From Filifactor alocis ATCC 35896 (lineage in GTDB: Bacteria > Bacillota > Clostridia > Peptostreptococcales > Filifactoraceae), in NCBI RefSeq assembly GCF_000163895.2, contig NC_016630.1:682001-746000 (forward strand): DNA of 64,000 nucleotides, written 5' to 3'. The position numbers and the translations under genes are program-made. This document shows, piece by piece, positions 20,085 to 29,331 of the stretch (its first letter is position 1; every line of letters begins with the position of its first letter). The notes under the pieces were generated by a model. That model did not search any database and was not told where the DNA came from. It worked only from the letters and a program-made list of their open reading frames with translations.

Positions 20085-20743
20085 ATATTCTCAACTCCCT
20101 TCAAATCGGATTCTTTTTGTCAAAATATTCAACAATATTTTTAGCAGTTCTTTTGTCTATTCCCTTAATTGCTGATAATTCTTCTTCTGTTTTTTCTTTA
20201 ATATTTTTTACCGACTTAAATTCTTTTAATAAAATCATCTTTTTCTTTGTGCCCACTCCCGGAATATCATCTAATTTTGAACGAGATAGACGTTTTTCTC
20301 TGAGAGAACGGTGATATTCAATGGCAAAACGATGCACTTCTTCCCGTATCGCATAAATCAATAACTCTACTGCATTGATAATCTTGCAAAACCGTTCATA
20401 AAGCATAATATCAGAATGTACTACATCTCTTAAGATATACACATGCTTTTTGTTACTTTCTCTCTGATTCAAGCATTTTCAACTCCCTTCGAATCGGATT
20501 CTTTTTATCAAAATATTCAACAATATTTTTAGCAGTTCTTCTGTCTATTCCTTTAACTGCTGATAATTCTTCTTCTGTTTTTTCTTTGATATTTTTTACT
20601 GACTTAAATTCTTTTAACAAGATCATTTTTTTCTTTGAACCAACTCCCGGAATATCATCTAATTCAGAACGAGATAGATGTTTTTCTCTAAGAGAACGGT
20701 GATATTCAATTGCAAAACGATGTACTTCTTCCTGTATCGCATA
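20085..20743 (-). repeat. Tandem duplication of the uvrC 3' end / HD-gene 5' start
   Basis: The segment made of ~260 bp of the uvrC 3' end plus ~110 bp of the HD-gene 5' end occurs twice with a 388-bp period. By hand, the uvrC parts (20104-20362 against 20492-20750) differ at about 20 positions (~92% identity). The recombination joint lies at about 20361-20363, where uvrC-like sequence meets HD-like sequence. Confidence 0.88.
20101..20472 (-). pseudogene. Chimeric ORF: HD-hydrolase N-terminus fused to UvrC C-terminal HhH domain
   Basis: 123 codons, open throughout. Residues 1-36 copy the start of the HD hydrolase (NQRESNKKHVYILRDVVHSD against NQKEPKRRQVYILRDVVHSD). Residues 37-123 copy the UvrC C-terminus including the helix-hairpin-helix region (LDDIPGVGTKKKMILL). 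Relative to uvrC, a CGA-to-TGA change after NPI removes the last ~12 residues. It starts with a TTG 10 nt after GGGAG and overlaps the uvrC end by 20 bp, just as the real HD gene must once have done. Of roughly 20 base differences to uvrC, only 6-7 change a residue. The ORF could therefore still be translated and constrained, or could be a young by-product. It is most safely called a duplication remnant. Confidence 0.82.
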
Positions 20744-22309
20744 AATCAATTTGTAAACATCCGACTTTTTATCGATTTCAAACAGTTCTTCATCTGAACA
20801 AATCCCCTTAGTCCTATGCTTATCGTCTTTGTAAAGTCCAAACACCGGAATGTCCAATCCAATATCTTCCAATAAATTTCTAATGACAGAAACCTGTCCC
20901 TTTCCACCATCCATCAAAAATAAATCAGGTAAATTTGGGTGTTGTACTCTCCGTTCTATCACTTCTTTTAGCGAACTGTAATCGTCAGGTCCTTCTACTG
21001 ATTTGATTCGATATTTACGATACTCTTTCGGTGCTTTTTTTCCATCTATAAACACCACTTGACCTCCGACTGAATCTACTCCTGAAATATTCGAAATGTC
21101 AAAAGCCTCTATTCTGTGAGGAAATGTATTCAACTTCATAATATCTTGTAGTTCTTCCAACACTTGATGCTTTTTTCGTTTTTGTAAATCTACAATATTA
21201 TTTTCTTTGATATAGTTTTGTTCTGCGTTCTTTCGAACAAGATTTAACAGCTTTCTTTTTTCTCCACGAATCGGAATGATAAATTCTGTTTTCTTTCCTT
21301 TTTTGCCGGACAAATGCTTTGCAAGTAATTCCATATCATCAAATGATTCTTCCACAAAAATTTGCTCCGGAATAAAATTGGTATTCAAATAGAATTGTTT
21401 TATAAAGGAAGATACTACCTCTTCCCTACTTTGTTCTGTTTTCTTAAAATAAAAGTGATCAGAACCTAACATTTTACCATCACGAATATAGAAAATTTGA
21501 ATCATAACATTCCCATCTTCGTTATGGTATGAAATATAGTCTTGGTGTTTATCATTGTCAGCTGAAACAAGTTTTTGTGATTCAAAAAGAGAAGAAATTC
21601 CTTGTAGTTTATCACGAAATTTTGCTGCATCCTCAAAGCGCATCTCTACAGATGCCTGTTTCATTTTATCTGTCAAAATAGAGACAATGTCATCACTTTT
21701 CCCTTGTAAAAACAACAAAATCTCCTCTATCATAGCATTGTATTCTTTTTTGTCAGCCTTACCTGTACAAGGTCCTATACAACGATGAATATAGTAATTC
21801 AAACAAGGCCGTTCTCCTCGCTCAATGGATTTTCTGATCTCTCTCCTACAAGTTCGAATCGGATACAATTCTTGTAAGGTATCCAATATCTCATTTAAGG
21901 CAAACACATTTGTATATGGACCGAAATACTTACTGCCATCTTTCGTTACTTTTCTTGTTTTGATAACTCTCGGGAACTCTTCCTGTACTGTAACCTTAAC
22001 ATATGGATAGGTTTTATCATCTCGCAACAAAATATTATACGGAGGATTATATTCTTTGATTAAATTGTTCTCCAAAATCAAGGCTTCCATTTCACTATCG
22101 GTTACAATATAGTCAAAATATGACACATTGCTCACCATAGCACTTACCTTCAAATCTGTATGTCCTGATTTTCGAAAATATTGTGACACCCTATTTTTCA
22201 ACGAAACAGCTTTCCCAACATAAATCACTTTGTCAGCATCATTTTTCATCAAATATACGCCCGGAGAGGATGGTAACGTATTGATTAAATTTTTAATTTG
22301 TTCCTTCAA
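20453..22309 (-). CDS. uvrC: Excinuclease ABC subunit C
   Basis: 618 residues with the UvrC order: GIY-YIG nuclease (PSSPGVYLMKN...VIYVGKA, residues ~14-90), a Cys-rich region (ACRREIRK..RPCLNYYIHRCIGPCTG), a UVR motif (~200-235), the RNase H-like second nuclease (IEAFDISNISG, VVFIDGKK, DLFLMDGGKGQ) and the C-terminal HhH (DDIPGVGSKKK). It makes the dual incision in nucleotide excision repair with UvrA and UvrB, neither of which is in the window. The last ~90 codons are duplicated downstream. Confidence 0.98.
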   Translation of the reverse strand: MKEQIKNLINTLPSSPGVYLMKNDADKVIYVGKAVSLKNRVSQYFRKSGHTDLKVSAMVSNVSYFDYIVTDSEMEALILENNLIKEYNPPYNILLRDDKTYPYVKVTVQEEFPRVIKTRKVTKDGSKYFGPYTNVFALNEILDTLQELYPIRTCRREIRKSIERGERPCLNYYIHRCIGPCTGKADKKEYNAMIEEILLFLQGKSDDIVSILTDKMKQASVEMRFEDAAKFRDKLQGISSLFESQKLVSADNDKHQDYISYHNEDGNVMIQIFYIRDGKMLGSDHFYFKKTEQSREEVVSSFIKQFYLNTNFIPEQIFVEESFDDMELLAKHLSGKKGKKTEFIIPIRGEKRKLLNLVRKNAEQNYIKENNIVDLQKRKKHQVLEELQDIMKLNTFPHRIEAFDISNISGVDSVGGQVVFIDGKKAPKEYRKYRIKSVEGPDDYSSLKEVIERRVQHPNLPDLFLMDGGKGQVSVIRNLLEDIGLDIPVFGLYKDDKHRTKGICSDEELFEIDKKSDVYKLIYAIQEEVHRFAIEYHRSLREKHLSRSELDDIPGVGSKKKMILLKEFKSVKNIKEKTEEELSAVKGIDRRTAKNIVEYFDKKNPIRRELKMLESERK

Positions 22310-22345
22310 TCGTCCATTTCCTCCCTTTTCCTTTGCACTATATAC

Positions 22346-23119
22346 TTATCTGACAGAAGATGGTATCGGTTCCAAAAATACTCCTTTTTTCAAATATATT
22401 TCTTCATCCACACCGGATACATCAGAAATAGTCGCTTCTATCTTATATTGTTTTCCCAAAATAACATATGGTATTTCTTTCTTACTCGACATCGTAATCT
22501 CCAATATACAGTCTTCCGATTTCATATACACAACCTTATTCTTGATTCGCACAACAGGTCCATAAATTTGCACTCGTTTCCCCTTGGGAAAAATGTTCTT
22601 CCCTCCATTATTTACTTGCTCTGTATTTAGCCGAAGTTGTGTTATAAATTGGTCTACAACATACTTAGGTATCTCCTCATTATTCAAATTATGATAATAG
22701 ACGGATTTCATAAAAAATATCCCTACAAAACAAGAAAGTAAAGCGATTACCAAAACTTTAAAATGCAATGTTTTAAAAAAGTCTTTTTTGGATATTCCAA
22801 TTTTCAATAATATTTTTTCAAGTATTTCATCTGTCTTGACACTACATGTTTTAAATTTCCGTTTGAAAGGACATACAAATACTTTTTTCCGATCCACAGA
22901 TGACTCATCTTCCGGCAATGACTCTTCATGTTCATCATTTTCTGATTTTTCCTCTGCCGAAATTTCTTCTGCCGGTTCCTCTGATAATTCCAAAGTTCCT
23001 TTCTGTGTAACATCATCATGTATGACATCGGTATTTATTTCTGTCATTTCCTGTATATCATTCAGATGTTCTTTATCATCGAATGTGAATTGCGTCTTAT
23101 CATGTTTTTTGTCAGCCAT
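22346..23119 (-). CDS. Membrane-anchored protein with OB-like (tRNA_anti-like) domain
   Basis: 257 residues. The N-terminal ~80 residues are very acidic (Glu/Asp-rich, probably disordered), followed by a basic stretch (CPFKRKFK), one membrane segment at about 122-142 (FKVLVIALLSCFVGIFFMKS) and an external C-terminal domain of ~100 residues. The pattern GKRVQIYGPVVRIKNKVVYM...LEITMSSKKEI...GKQYKIEATISDV is that of the OB-fold tRNA_anti-like family, of unknown function in Firmicutes. It lies 36 bp upstream of uvrC on the same strand and may be co-transcribed. Confidence 0.65.
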   Translation of the reverse strand: MADKKHDKTQFTFDDKEHLNDIQEMTEINTDVIHDDVTQKGTLELSEEPAEEISAEEKSENDEHEESLPEDESSVDRKKVFVCPFKRKFKTCSVKTDEILEKILLKIGISKKDFFKTLHFKVLVIALLSCFVGIFFMKSVYYHNLNNEEIPKYVVDQFITQLRLNTEQVNNGGKNIFPKGKRVQIYGPVVRIKNKVVYMKSEDCILEITMSSKKEIPYVILGKQYKIEATISDVSGVDEEIYLKKGVFLEPIPSSVR

Positions 23120-23454
23120 TCTATTCTCCTAACTTTTTATCTTCTGTTTCGTATTTCTATATCCATTATGATTGTATCTATAGTTATATCATAAAGGCAT
23201 TCAATTTACAATCAACACAATCATTCCAAACAATAGACCATATCCAAAACCTGAATACCGTCCGAAAGCTGATCAATTCACTTATATTAAAACATAATAA
23301 ATAGCATGGAAATGCGGAATCCCTTTGTTGTGTAATGTAATTATAAAAAATACAGTATAAGAAATAGAAAATCAAAAAGAGAAGAACTGAAAAGAGAATG
23401 ACAGCGAAAGTAATAAAAACGAAGATATATGATTTGAAATTGAGGATAAACTTT
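23120..23454. other. Intergenic region downstream of the lipid operon
   Basis: AT-rich, with no supported gene. An ORF of 95 codons (23184-23471, minus) starts with TTG without a ribosome site and encodes a low-complexity hydrophobic peptide; I do not accept it. No clear terminator is visible. Confidence 0.4.
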
Positions 23455-24528
23455 TTATAGGTCCTTCCCAAGCAATACGTAGTTATATCTTTTTTTTATT
23501 AAGTCTCCGGCGTACCCCTGCGTAACTTTCCCTTCCAAAATCAATGCTCCTATGCTTTCACATCGTATTTTCTTCAATTCTTCGTAAATAACATATGAAA
23601 GAGCCGAACCTAATCCCTTATGTTCTTTATCCACTCCCATATAAAGCAATATATACTTCTTAGGAAATTTTTTGTAATACAGGACTTTACACAAATTTAA
23701 AATTTTGTTCACATGATACACCGCAGTCCCGTAGTCAGGTATCGCTATACAGAATCCAACCATCTTCTCTTCATGATACGCTATCTTGACCATATTTAAA
23801 TTGATGATTTTAAAATATCGTTTCATATATTCACAAAAGTCCTCAAGTGACACTTCCTTATATACTGGAAAATTTCGATACAATCTACTTACTGCATGAT
23901 AAATATCTTTTAAAATCATATTGATATCGTCCGCCTCAGGACTAACAATTTTGTATCCGTTTTCGTTGAACTGCTGATATCGTTTTTTCAATTTTACATT
24001 TTGATAGTTTTCCCTCACTCGTCCATAAAAGGAAGAGCTGTAACTTTGGATGATTTGATACCCGTTTTTCAGAAACCTGTTCAGGTAATATTCTCTGTGA
24101 TAAGGTTCTCCTGTATAAGGCTCTTCTTCAAAAAAATCGATTTTCAAACGATACCTTATCCAAAAAGAAGCATCTACCGGTCCGATAATTCTTTGACAAC
24201 CACTCTGTTTTGCATAAAACTCTGCACGCTCAAAAAGAAAGTTCCAAACCTCTTCTTCCTCAATGCCTTCGACAAATCCCAAGTATGCTGTATCATCACC
24301 GGAATAGAATGTAAGTACAAATCTTCCGACTATTTTTTCATCACAATAAATACAGAACTTTCGCAAGGTGAAATATTTACTCAAAATATGGGTTCCCAAC
24401 AGCAATTCTTTCAACTCACCACGATCGAAAGCATCTTTTTTGCGAGAATAGAGATAGGATGTCATACGCATAAAATCTGACAGATGTTTTTCCGAAACAT
24501 CAAATTCCACACAAGTCTTGTTCTTCAC
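23455..24528 (-). CDS. GNAT-fold acyltransferase-like protein closing the lipid operon
   Basis: I place the start at GTG 24528, 8 nt after GGAGGG, giving 357 residues. A longer reading to 24645 would use a TTG without a ribosome site and lie inside the preceding gene. The N-terminal half (FMRMTSYLYSRKKDAF..., then FVLTFYSGDDTAYLGFVEG and IIGPVDASFWIRYRLKI) and C-terminal half both look GNAT-like. The C-terminal acetyl-CoA loop is EHKGLGSAL in YMGVDKEHKGLGSAL. Large two-domain GNAT-like proteins of this kind are often annotated only as N-acetyltransferase. Position as the last gene of the lipid operon, 55 bp after the phosphotransferase, suggests that it modifies the lipid or its amino head group (inference). 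Confidence 0.78.
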   Translation of the reverse strand: MKNKTCVEFDVSEKHLSDFMRMTSYLYSRKKDAFDRGELKELLLGTHILSKYFTLRKFCIYCDEKIVGRFVLTFYSGDDTAYLGFVEGIEEEEVWNFLFERAEFYAKQSGCQRIIGPVDASFWIRYRLKIDFFEEEPYTGEPYHREYYLNRFLKNGYQIIQSYSSSFYGRVRENYQNVKLKKRYQQFNENGYKIVSPEADDINMILKDIYHAVSRLYRNFPVYKEVSLEDFCEYMKRYFKIINLNMVKIAYHEEKMVGFCIAIPDYGTAVYHVNKILNLCKVLYYKKFPKKYILLYMGVDKEHKGLGSALSYVIYEELKKIRCESIGALILEGKVTQGYAGDLIKKRYNYVLLGKDL

Positions 24529-24583
24529 TATAATTTCCCTCCACAATCCACTGTTCCAAAATCTATTTCTATAAGCGGCCTTT

Positions 24584-26935
24584 CTATTTTTCACATTTTC
24601 TTTGCAAGATGTGAATGTCTCCGGTACTTCCATCCATTTCAACAATATCTCCGTTTTTTAAAAGCTCAGTGGCATTTTCAACTGCAACGATGGAAGGAAT
24701 CCTCAACTCTCTGGCTATAATTGCAGTGTGCGACAATAAAGAACCTTTTTCTGTAACAATTCCTTTCGCACTTGCTAAAAGAAATACCCATCCCGGATCC
24801 GTCATTCTTGCCACGAGAATCTTATTCTTTGTATTTTTGATTTCTTTAGCACTTTCAATAACCGATACACTTCCGGTGACTTTGCCGAAAGAACAAGGTA
24901 CTCCTGAAAGAAATTCTGTTTGAAAAATTTGTTTTTGTTTTTTTTCGAAATGATTTAATTTTTGCAACCCTGTTTTAGTTGCCACAATACGGTTATAAAT
25001 CGGCATTGACTTAAAATTTTCATATTCCTTTTTTCTTTCTTTTGTAATTTTTCGCAGATCTCTATGTGTATTCATTTCATCGAATATTTCTTCAATCTTT
25101 AAATAATAAATATCTTCTACACTTTCCAAACGATTTTGCAACACAAAATTTTTACCCACAGCCTGAAAAATGCTTCTTACCATACCATAAATTCTGGTGC
25201 GATTCAATCGGGAAATTTCTCGATTTCTTATTCCTGCTACAGCTCTTCTTTCAAAAAATCCTTCTTTCATATTACCGTTCAGCTCATTTTCTTTGTGCAT
25301 CATTTTCTGTTTCATCTCCTGTAATTTCAAGGAATCTGATGCATACTCTTCTATTTTTTGATCCAACAATTCCGGATTGGTTCGAAAGGTTCTGCTTTCC
25401 ATTTTCAGCTCTTCTACAGTACGATCTCCGTAATGATCGATGTACGCATTTTTCCGCACGATATACTCCTCTTCACTTACGTTTTGCAAACGAAATTCAG
25501 CAAGTTGTATCAATTCTCTTACGGGCTTCATACTTTCAATATCTTTTATCCCTGATATTCTTTCATAAACTCGACCGCTCTTATCCATTTTCTTTGCCAT
25601 TGCAGTAAACAAAAAAGCATATAAATCATTAATCAAAGTAATGTCCCACACTGCTAAAAGCTCTTCCTCCACATTCCGATAAAGTTCTTTCAACTGTTCA
25701 TTTGTAAGATCTTCACGAAAAGTCTTTTTAAAATATCTGTTTACCTCCTCGTAATGCTCATTCAATTTCTTCATGGATTTTTGTACCCAAAAAAATTCAT
25801 ACGCAAAATTGAAATAAGTTTTTATTCTAATCAAATGAGATAACTTCATCCTCTCAGGCAATTCTTTTCTATCTTTCACTCCAAGCATTTCTTGCCATAT
25901 CGGTATTATCTTTTTCCCAAACGGAACACACTGTAACAAAGTGTACCAATTATCAATTTTGTAGTACATCGCTCCGTTGACCGACCCTACCATATTTTCA
26001 AACAGTGAGGAAAATTGTTCGATTAATTCTTCTTTCTTCCAAATTCTTCGTGCCAATCCTGAAAATACACCTGTATAAGCGGCACGGGCAAAAGATTCGG
26101 AAAGGGGAAGTGTAATTCCCGGATAACTTTCAACAATGTTGGAATTGTCATAAACTTCTGTTTCTTCCTCAGTGAATGAAGTAATTTTTCTTGCCTGCAA
26201 AATATATATTTCATTCCCGATAACTGAAAATTCAATATCTGCATAAGGATAATCAAATATCTTCTTAATGTTTTCTCCAATAGAAATCAGGTTATCCAAA
26301 ATATCCATACTGAGTAAATCTTCCATTCCGTCATAATAGTATTTTTTATCCGAAACATTATAGTAATAAGTGACTGTTTGAATCTTATCCGACACCACCG
26401 CATCTCCCAATCCTTTTCCCACGGTTATAACGGCCTCATTCAAAATCCCTTGCGGATTGGAAGTAAATAAAATTCCTGAAAAATCTCCTTCTACCATTTC
26501 TTGAACAATAACATCCATCTTCATTTGTGCAATGTCGATGTGGTTGAGTATACTGTACTCCAATGCGGATTTGCAATACAGTGCTTTCAAGCAGTCCTTT
26601 ATCCGAAGGGAGACATCTCCGGCTTCAACATTCAGATAAGTGTCGAACATCCCTGCAAAACTGTATTCCTCTCCGTCTTCCATATTGCACGAAGATCTTA
26701 CGGCATATTCTATATTTTTCTCTAAAATTATTTCAGGTACTCTAATAAAACGATCCAACAATATATTCAAACAATCGCTTTGTTTTGACAATGTATCCTT
26801 TTTCCATTGAGAAATACATTTCGAAAGCTCCGCCGAAAATGTATTATAATCAATTAACTCTTCCCATTTCAACACAAAAAACTTCGGAACATTTATTCCG
26901 TTTTTTTTCATAATTTCAAGATTTTTACTCTTCAT
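24584..26935 (-). CDS. PEP-synthase-like / rifampicin-phosphotransferase-like histidine swivel enzyme (copy 1)
   Basis: 783 residues. The N-terminal ATP-binding domain (1-~265) contains AVRSSCNMEDGEEYSFAG (about 78-95) and ends with EIYILQARKITSF. A long middle region (~270-690) has no recognised catalytic motif. The C-terminal PEP-utiliser swivel domain has LVARMTDPGWVFLLASAKG and the phosphohistidine motif GSLLSHTAIIARE, with His at about 736. The pyruvate-binding TIM barrel of true PEP synthase is absent, so the architecture is that of rifampicin phosphotransferase: ATP beta-phosphate to His, then to a hydroxyl of a small molecule. It begins on the last base of ubiA (TAATG), i.e. coupled. 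Inference: it phosphorylates an alcohol intermediate of the lipid pathway. Confidence 0.85.
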   Translation of the reverse strand: MKSKNLEIMKKNGINVPKFFVLKWEELIDYNTFSAELSKCISQWKKDTLSKQSDCLNILLDRFIRVPEIILEKNIEYAVRSSCNMEDGEEYSFAGMFDTYLNVEAGDVSLRIKDCLKALYCKSALEYSILNHIDIAQMKMDVIVQEMVEGDFSGILFTSNPQGILNEAVITVGKGLGDAVVSDKIQTVTYYYNVSDKKYYYDGMEDLLSMDILDNLISIGENIKKIFDYPYADIEFSVIGNEIYILQARKITSFTEEETEVYDNSNIVESYPGITLPLSESFARAAYTGVFSGLARRIWKKEELIEQFSSLFENMVGSVNGAMYYKIDNWYTLLQCVPFGKKIIPIWQEMLGVKDRKELPERMKLSHLIRIKTYFNFAYEFFWVQKSMKKLNEHYEEVNRYFKKTFREDLTNEQLKELYRNVEEELLAVWDITLINDLYAFLFTAMAKKMDKSGRVYERISGIKDIESMKPVRELIQLAEFRLQNVSEEEYIVRKNAYIDHYGDRTVEELKMESRTFRTNPELLDQKIEEYASDSLKLQEMKQKMMHKENELNGNMKEGFFERRAVAGIRNREISRLNRTRIYGMVRSIFQAVGKNFVLQNRLESVEDIYYLKIEEIFDEMNTHRDLRKITKERKKEYENFKSMPIYNRIVATKTGLQKLNHFEKKQKQIFQTEFLSGVPCSFGKVTGSVSVIESAKEIKNTKNKILVARMTDPGWVFLLASAKGIVTEKGSLLSHTAIIARELRIPSIVAVENATELLKNGDIVEMDGSTGDIHILQRKCEK

Positions 26936-27834
26936 TATATTTTACCTATCATCAAATAAATGGCGACTGTCAACAACATCAATGTTTCCTGTATATAGGT
27001 GTAGCGTTCCACTTTCTCCACAATCTTATATTGATAAGGATCTTTGATATATTGCAAAAACTTGATTGTCATCCAACTCACAATGCCGATGAATGCAACT
27101 ACGGAAATCTTATTTAAATTCCATACCAAAATGATATTAGTAATGATATCCGTCAATGTCAAAATCATGACAAATCGAGTAGCTTTTTCATACCCGAATA
27201 ATTTAGAATACGTTACATACTCGGTCTCTTCTCGCGGTGCTCTTATCTTACGGCTTATTTCCCAAATCAATGAAGGAAAATACAATGTCCACAACACCAA
27301 AAAGGTGATATATGTAAACGGATATAACTTATACTTCACACAGGTAAACGAGATGATATACAAGTTGATAATTATCTGAACCGGATTGTGTGTCACAAGT
27401 GCCAACGGTAAATTCGGCTGTATTTTATGTCTCTGAAAGAACCATTGACTCATCAAAAAACCGTATCCATACAAAAATAAAAAAAACGCCGTATTATTCA
27501 TATACAAAACATTCAAAATGAATGCAATCACTTGAGCAAGCGTACATGCCACAATCAAATCTCTCTTGTTTACTTTTCCGCTCGGAAGAGCCCTGTTAGG
27601 AAACAAACGCTTATCTGTCTCATAATCCTTAAAATCATCAGCCACTCTAAGATACATATAGAAAGCAAATACTGTATATGCTCCCACAAATTCTTGGATT
27701 CCTATGTTGAAATGAACGATACCGTAATTCAGTAGAACCATAAAATAAATCTCTCCAAATACGATTGCTCCAAGGAGAAACCTTGGTATAAGGGGAAACA
27801 TCTCCCGAAAATAAATGTTTAATCGTCTTATCAC
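26935..27834 (-). CDS. UbiA-superfamily prenyltransferase
   Basis: 299 residues with ~8-9 membrane helices. The first Asp-rich motif is clear: ADDFKDYETDKRLFPNRALPSG (about residues 65-86). The second motif region reads SLIWEISRKIRAPREE (about 187-202), without the usual DxxxD aspartates. UbiA enzymes transfer isoprenyl chains to aromatic rings or, in the archaeal DGGGP synthase branch, to a glycerol hydroxyl to make an ether. The operon context with CDP-alcohol enzymes favours a lipid or ether acceptor (inference); the deviating second motif makes the chemistry uncertain. The start overlaps the psd stop by ATGA and the stop overlaps the next start by one base. Confidence 0.85.
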   Translation of the reverse strand: MIRRLNIYFREMFPLIPRFLLGAIVFGEIYFMVLLNYGIVHFNIGIQEFVGAYTVFAFYMYLRVADDFKDYETDKRLFPNRALPSGKVNKRDLIVACTLAQVIAFILNVLYMNNTAFFLFLYGYGFLMSQWFFQRHKIQPNLPLALVTHNPVQIIINLYIISFTCVKYKLYPFTYITFLVLWTLYFPSLIWEISRKIRAPREETEYVTYSKLFGYEKATRFVMILTLTDIITNIILVWNLNKISVVAFIGIVSWMTIKFLQYIKDPYQYKIVEKVERYTYIQETLMLLTVAIYLMIGKI

Positions 27835-28694
27835 ACTATCACTCCTATTTTTTCTGCATAATTAACCTTGATTTCCGTTCCATCGAGAGCATTGCGTAAA
27901 ATATCATCCTCCAGCCTTACTCTTTTCTCCGGAATCAAAATCACTACTGTAGAACCTCCAAAACTGAAATATCCTTTTTCTTCTCCCTGCACCACATCTG
28001 CTTTTTTACGATTGACAATTTCTCCTACTAATAAGGCTCCAATCTCCATTTGCACGAACATACCCATAGTTTCAGTCTGTACAACCTGATATTCCCTCTT
28101 GTTTTCAACAAAAATCTTATGATTTTTTGATACAGAACTAACCGTATGAAGACAGCCTTTTATCTTCTTTTCTTTTACTATCTTTCCGCTTGCTACATGA
28201 CAATACCTATGATAATCCTGCACTCCCAAACGAAATACCAAACAAATACCGTTACGAAAAAATTGTGAAAGTTCCTCATCACGCAAAAGCTCTCCTAACG
28301 TATAGCTATGTCCTTTGATACTCAATTTGACATCAGAAGTCACAAAATATACGCTTAACTTAGAATCTGCAGGAGAAATCAAACTGCCTTCATCAGGTTT
28401 CATATCAAGGTATTCTTTCTTTTTTTTTCGAATAAAAAAATCGTTAAAGGAACGGTACGAACTCTCTTCATACTCCTCCATACAAATGTGATACTTTTGT
28501 ACAAATGGAACAATCTTTCGTTGACTGAAAGAGGAATCATAGTATATGGCAAAGAATTTCGAAAACCATGGATTCACAGCCATTTTGAGTAAAATTCTCC
28601 CCAAAAAACTCTCATATAGGAAATGCAAAACTCCTTCTCCAAACTGTTGCTCTTGATAAAATTTTTGATTTTTTCTATCATAAATTCTTTTCAT
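27831..28694 (-). CDS. psd: Phosphatidylserine decarboxylase-type (pyruvoyl) enzyme
   Basis: I place the start at ATG 28694 (MKRIYDRKNQ), which forms an ATGA overlap with the pssA stop; the longer ORF adds 21 Cys-rich residues that are out-of-frame pssA sequence. The protein has 287 residues. The Psd features are RSFNDFFIRK, PADSKLSV, DYHRYCH and the self-cleavage motif FGGST, whose Ser (~248) becomes the pyruvoyl group. It decarboxylates phosphatidylserine to phosphatidylethanolamine, or the archaetidyl/ether equivalent, at the membrane. It is paired with the upstream CDP-alcohol transferase as in classical pss-psd couples. The lipid tail it accepts cannot be read from sequence. Confidence 0.93.
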   Translation of the reverse strand: MKRIYDRKNQKFYQEQQFGEGVLHFLYESFLGRILLKMAVNPWFSKFFAIYYDSSFSQRKIVPFVQKYHICMEEYEESSYRSFNDFFIRKKKKEYLDMKPDEGSLISPADSKLSVYFVTSDVKLSIKGHSYTLGELLRDEELSQFFRNGICLVFRLGVQDYHRYCHVASGKIVKEKKIKGCLHTVSSVSKNHKIFVENKREYQVVQTETMGMFVQMEIGALLVGEIVNRKKADVVQGEEKGYFSFGGSTVVILIPEKRVRLEDDILRNALDGTEIKVNYAEKIGVIV

Positions 28695-29299
28695 GATATC
28701 CACCGATATACATATAACATTCCCACAGCAAGTACAACAAAAAATGGATATGCCCATCTTTTCGGCTTTGAAACTCTAATATCTGTAATTTGAAATACTC
28801 CGATTGAAAGATAACACACCATAAAAATAATATCAAAAACGTTCAAAGAAATCGCATATTTCAAAAGATACACCAAAGGTAGAATAAGCGCCGTATATGT
28901 TACCGGAAGTCCACGATAAAAAGATATCTCTCCCATGCTTTCTTTAGCTCCCATATTAAAAAATGCTAATCGTGCCGTTCCGCAGATTGCAAAAAAAGTT
29001 CCCGCTAAGCTAACAAGAAGCCAAGAAGATACCGTCACATACAACAAAACGACCGGAAAGGCAATAAAGTTGACAACATCTGCTACAGAATCCAACTCAA
29101 TGCCAAAAAGTTTTTCTTCTTCTGTACGTTTGATTCTTCTGGCAATCTGTCCGTCAAACAAATCACATATTCCTGCCAAAATCAAACAACTCATTGCAGA
29201 TTCTGCATCTGCATGAATTACAAAGCCCATTCCTATTATTGAAAAAAATATCCCGACATAAGTCAAAATTACTGTCCGATTCCATTTTCCTATCATCAT
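28691..29299 (-). CDS. pssA: CDP-alcohol phosphatidyltransferase (phosphatidylserine-synthase type)
   Basis: 202 residues with ~6-7 membrane helices. The CDP-alcohol phosphotransferase motif D-x2-DG-x2-AR...G-x3-D-x3-D is complete: DLFDGQIAR (about 47-55), then GIELDSVAD (about 66-74). With psd immediately downstream, serine is the likely acceptor, giving a phosphatidylserine-like product from a CDP-activated lipid. It is 32 bp after the copy-2 phosphotransferase and overlaps psd by 4 bp. Alternative: a phosphatidylglycerolphosphate- or inositol-type transferase, less likely beside psd. Confidence 0.9.
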   Translation of the reverse strand: MMIGKWNRTVILTYVGIFFSIIGMGFVIHADAESAMSCLILAGICDLFDGQIARRIKRTEEEKLFGIELDSVADVVNFIAFPVVLLYVTVSSWLLVSLAGTFFAICGTARLAFFNMGAKESMGEISFYRGLPVTYTALILPLVYLLKYAISLNVFDIIFMVCYLSIGVFQITDIRVSKPKRWAYPFFVVLAVGMLYVYRWIS

Positions 29300-29331
29300 A
29301 AATCATTCTTCTCCTGATACAATTTTAAAAT

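Noticed and set aside
23184..23471. 95-codon hydrophobic ORF on the minus strand after the lipid operon
   Set aside because: TTG start without ribosome site, overlaps the previous gene, composition of AT-rich non-coding DNA.
27831..28757. 21-residue Cys-rich N-terminal extension of the decarboxylase
   Set aside because: It is out-of-frame pssA sequence; the ATGA overlap at 28691-28694 gives the natural start.
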